DNA of 64,000 nt. Origin: Saprospiraceae bacterium. GTDB lineage: Bacteria > Bacteroidota > Bacteroidia > Chitinophagales > Saprospiraceae. Positions 62,701 to 64,000 of the stretch are shown here, one piece after another (the stretch's first letter is position 1; each line of letters begins with the position of its first letter). A program made the translations under genes and the position numbers. The DNA lies in the NCBI GenBank assembly GCA_020627965.1, contig JAHDFX010000003.1:19404-83403 (forward strand), given 5' to 3'. The notes beneath the pieces were generated by a model. The model searched no databases and was not told the origin of the DNA. It was given only the letters and a program-made list of their open reading frames with translations.

Positions 62701-63682
62701 CATTGCAGGATAAGTCAAATGACCCCGATCCTTGTAAAGTTAGGCAAGTATAGGTGGTGCCACCCGGATCAATTACTGAATTTGAAATACTAGTCGTTCC
62801 ACCATTATCTACGATAATCCACCCAGATCCTGACTCTATATTTTCAAATACGAAATCTTTACCTTTCAATACACTGACACCAGTATTAGGAGCATCAAAA
62901 CCTTCGCCCGGTAGAATAATTATTTTTTTGTTGGCACTATTTGTTATATCATCTCCGATATACCAACTTTCATTGACTCCTTCTACTACAATTTGGGTTG
63001 TCCCCCGATCATCCCCCCAGAGATTCCCGGCAACCAGTACATCGCCAGTATGGTCAAATGGAAACCAAACATTCGGTCTGATGCCATTATGTCCACTATT
63101 TCGTATATCATTATTGATAAAGGTAACGTTTGTTGGATTGGCATAGGATTCAAAAGATAACCTTCTATGATTAATCCTACAATTCTCAACTGTAAGATCC
63201 TGTGCGGAAAATACAATTACCCCTAGTCCCTGTCGTTGTCCTGGATCGAAAGAAGCAGATAAGTCAAGTCCTCTTAATATTACAGAGCAAGAACCGCAGC
63301 TTACATTTATTTGACTATCCCAGTTAAGCGTACCCTTTATCCAGATGTTTGGATTTCCGGGAACATATCCAGGTTGCGTGGTACCATCAATGGTAATTGA
63401 CTTACCAATACCTAGCTGACTTGTCATAACAATCTCATGTGGACCCGCACCGGGTATGTCGAATTCGATGACATCCCCATCTGCTGCTGCTGCATAAACA
63501 TCAGCCAAAGATCCTGGACCGGAGCTGTTTGGATTGGTCACTGTGACTGTGGCTGCGTGTAAAGGCTGCCAGGCTATGAACAGTCCGAAAATCATTAGCC
63601 AGAAAATAGATTTAATGTTTGTTTTAATCGTGCAAAATTTACGCAGCTTCTTAATAGCATTTAATACTTGTTGTTTTCTCAT
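59735..63682 (-). CDS. large T9SS-exported protein: beta-helix, choice-of-anchor D, HYR and GEVED domains
   Basis: 1,315 residues from ATG 63682 (MRKQQVLNAIKKL); the frame opens at 63766, but the extra 28 residues add nothing signal-like. A long signal peptide ends WQPLHA (about 43). Order: right-handed beta-helix region (~45-420, GPGSLADVYAAAADGDVIEF and N/D-rich rungs), an ASH/choice-of-anchor D domain (~425-530), HYR-type beta domains (NEYPVITCPAAV; SPSCQDLTIQLN), a MopE-like motif PEICDGIDNNFNGLIDD, two GEVED domains (FRGEVEDYILAI; MVRGEVEDYTINI), and a type A sorting domain (MKVFPNPAQDQIT ... ITKRLVIVK). Surface display through T9SS is well supported; ligand or substrate unknown. Three ACAATAGT words lie upstream. 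Confidence 0.92.
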   Translation of the reverse strand: MRKQQVLNAIKKLRKFCTIKTNIKSIFWLMIFGLFIAWQPLHAATVTVTNPNSSGPGSLADVYAAAADGDVIEFDIPGAGPHEIVMTSQLGIGKSITIDGTTQPGYVPGNPNIWIKGTLNWDSQINVSCGSCSVILRGLDLSASFDPGQRQGLGVIVFSAQDLTVENCRINHRRLSFESYANPTNVTFINNDIRNSGHNGIRPNVWFPFDHTGDVLVAGNLWGDDRGTTQIVVEGVNESWYIGDDITNSANKKIIILPGEGFDAPNTGVSVLKGKDFVFENIESGSGWIIVDNGGTTSISNSVIDPGGTTYTCLTLQGSGSFDLSCNVIKRANIGLQVLDGVTAVTANQITYACIAIQAVWNFSPSITVDATDSYWGDPSGSSTDGGSGLSYNGAVTSTPFLTVPDACAAYYPPEITVDNTSASTDFGNQDLNTSSSPLSFTITNSGTGPLKVFAVNSSDPQFTISNPAAPTVTPTASTTFDVVYTPTSLGAHSTTISLINNDCDESPYSFTLTGEGVINLPPVAICQNLTLSADANCEGMTTAEDFDNDTTPSSDPNGDPLFFSVDPPGPYASGNTPVTLTVSDGVLSSTCTAMVTVTDNEYPVITCPAAVNASTDAGSCEATTVALGMPIASDNCTGEIVTNNAPASYPIGTTPVIWTITDAAGLATTCEQLITVTDGEAPSPSCQDLTIQLNANGTASVLATDIDYGSTDNCTATSDLIFTLSQTNFDCSHLGTNSVTLSIEDSNENIAVCTATITVRDPDSDNDNFTVCNGDLDDNNPNSYPGAPEICDGIDNNFNGLIDDPTNVDSQYEWIEAVDLNTMNNVSGNNGGYAIFTTTTTTLNTDDSTMITLTPGYAGSSDMEWWNVYIDFNQDGIFSSPDELVVRKRGLGTITAPVYTPTSALPGTTGMRVTMSYGGFQPLCSDNFRGEVEDYILAISNCPNVTDGGVIGEDEVLCDSNDDPTTINNLSLPSGNNGTVEYMWMLNTGTNIPPLGNNMNGWIEIPGATGATYDPGSITETTWYIRYARNSGCTAYLGQSNVIEKQFAPTCALYCESQGANSQYQWIDQVRFGAINNISGNDNGYGDYTALNTDINIGETTKIKMTAGYLNGISPKHWRVWIDMNQDGDFDNINELAAEGISFATIVRTITLPTNALTGSTRMRVSMKYGGYPESCEMMVRGEVEDYTINIVSLAGSITADNSSNINNSDKENLTNITENIDFQQIPDVNKHLKMKVFPNPAQDQITVQLNEQLTDATLIIFDQLGKVILTTPLNSEHLETTLNLADNRFKPGTYLLTVITDKDKITKRLVIVK

Positions 63683-63784
63683 GACATTTGTTTTAATTGA
63701 TTTTTTCAATGTGTAAATGATGTTGTAAAAACGATGATCTCGTTGTTGATACAAAGGTGAGAGCAAATGCCATAAACCACTCGC

Positions 63785-63845
63785 ACTATTGTTTTTGTGA
63801 CGTGGACTATTGTGTTATTTTGCGAAGAAAAGTTCGCACTATTGT
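63785..63845 (-). promoter_or_regulatory. three direct ACAATAGT words upstream of the last T9SS gene
   Basis: On the minus strand ACAATAGT occurs at 63838-63845, 63806-63813 and 63785-63792, spaced 32 and 21 bp (near whole helical turns); two copies extend to ACAATAGTGCGA. It may be a regulator-binding array. Confidence 0.35.
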
Positions 63846-63931
63846 ATCGTTTTATTTGAGGTTATTGCTGTAAAGTGTTGGTAGTTATTGTTTTGTATGT
63901 GTTGTTTTGTTTGAATGGATGGTCGATGGTC

Positions 63932-63948
63932 GAGTGCCAAAGGCACTC
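63932..63948. repeat. short perfect hairpin GAGTGCC-AAA-GGCACTC
   Basis: A 7-bp stem with a 3-nt loop in the gene-free right end, preceded by a GATGGTC duplication. Confidence 0.6.
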
Positions 63949-63955
63949 TAAATTT

Positions 63956-64000
<45 letters not shown>

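Overview
The window reads as a chromosome segment of a Bacteroidota bacterium, most likely a member of the Saprospiria (Lewinella/Haliscomenobacter-like). The signs are: very large exported proteins ending in type A type-IX-secretion (T9SS) sorting domains, SprB-type repeats, families typical of the phylum (DUF4293, DUF4249), promoters of the TTTG-N19..21-TAnnTTTG kind, start codons without Shine-Dalgarno sequences, and CHAT-domain and ECF sigma-factor genes. No search was run; the taxonomic call is inference.

Layout. (1) 1-22222: two giant co-directional T9SS adhesin genes. The first is cut by the left window edge. A small Lys-rich secreted protein gene lies between them. (2) 22383-23750: a lipoprotein of the arylsulfotransferase family. 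(3) 23747-33342, minus strand: a long housekeeping run. In transcription order it is DUF4293, fdx, iscX, a KdsC-like phosphatase, a UbiA-type prenyltransferase, an AAA ATPase plus TOPRIM pair, maf, metG, lnt and a small lipoprotein. The ATPase/TOPRIM pair has its own promoter and looks like a defence-type insertion. (4) 33606-35501: a decapitated proline-racemase-family gene and a saccharopine-dehydrogenase-like oxidoreductase. (5) 35547-36620: a GH113-like lipoprotein. (6) 36774-37232: a compact transcription unit with promoter, two tandem tRNA-like RNAs of 143 nt and a terminator. This is the most unusual item in the window. (7) 37305-38237: an unrecognised lipoprotein.

(8) 38308-51962: an ECF sigma factor with a membrane anti-sigma factor, divergent from a small secreted protein, a SprB-repeat adhesin, a subtilisin-like protease that shares a module with that adhesin, and a TPR-CHAT (caspase-like) protease with a C-terminal membrane anchor. 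I propose this as a candidate surface-proteolysis/signalling cluster, although a hairpin and a separate promoter lie between the two protease genes. (9) 51934-58290: an alpha/beta hydrolase, a second large subtilase and a DUF4249 lipoprotein. (10) 58305-59552: a mobile-element graveyard, with a RAYT remnant abutting a truncated, frameshifted IS4-type transposase. (11) 59735-63682: another large T9SS protein (beta-helix, HYR, GEVED). (12) The right edge holds short direct repeats and a CTATGGA tandem array that runs off the window.

Most coding capacity goes to the envelope and cell surface. The minus-strand run supplies Fe-S cluster assembly, KDO, lipoprotein and tRNA-charging functions. The tRNA-like pair, the ATPase/TOPRIM pair and the sigma/adhesin/protease cluster are the parts that known annotation explains least.
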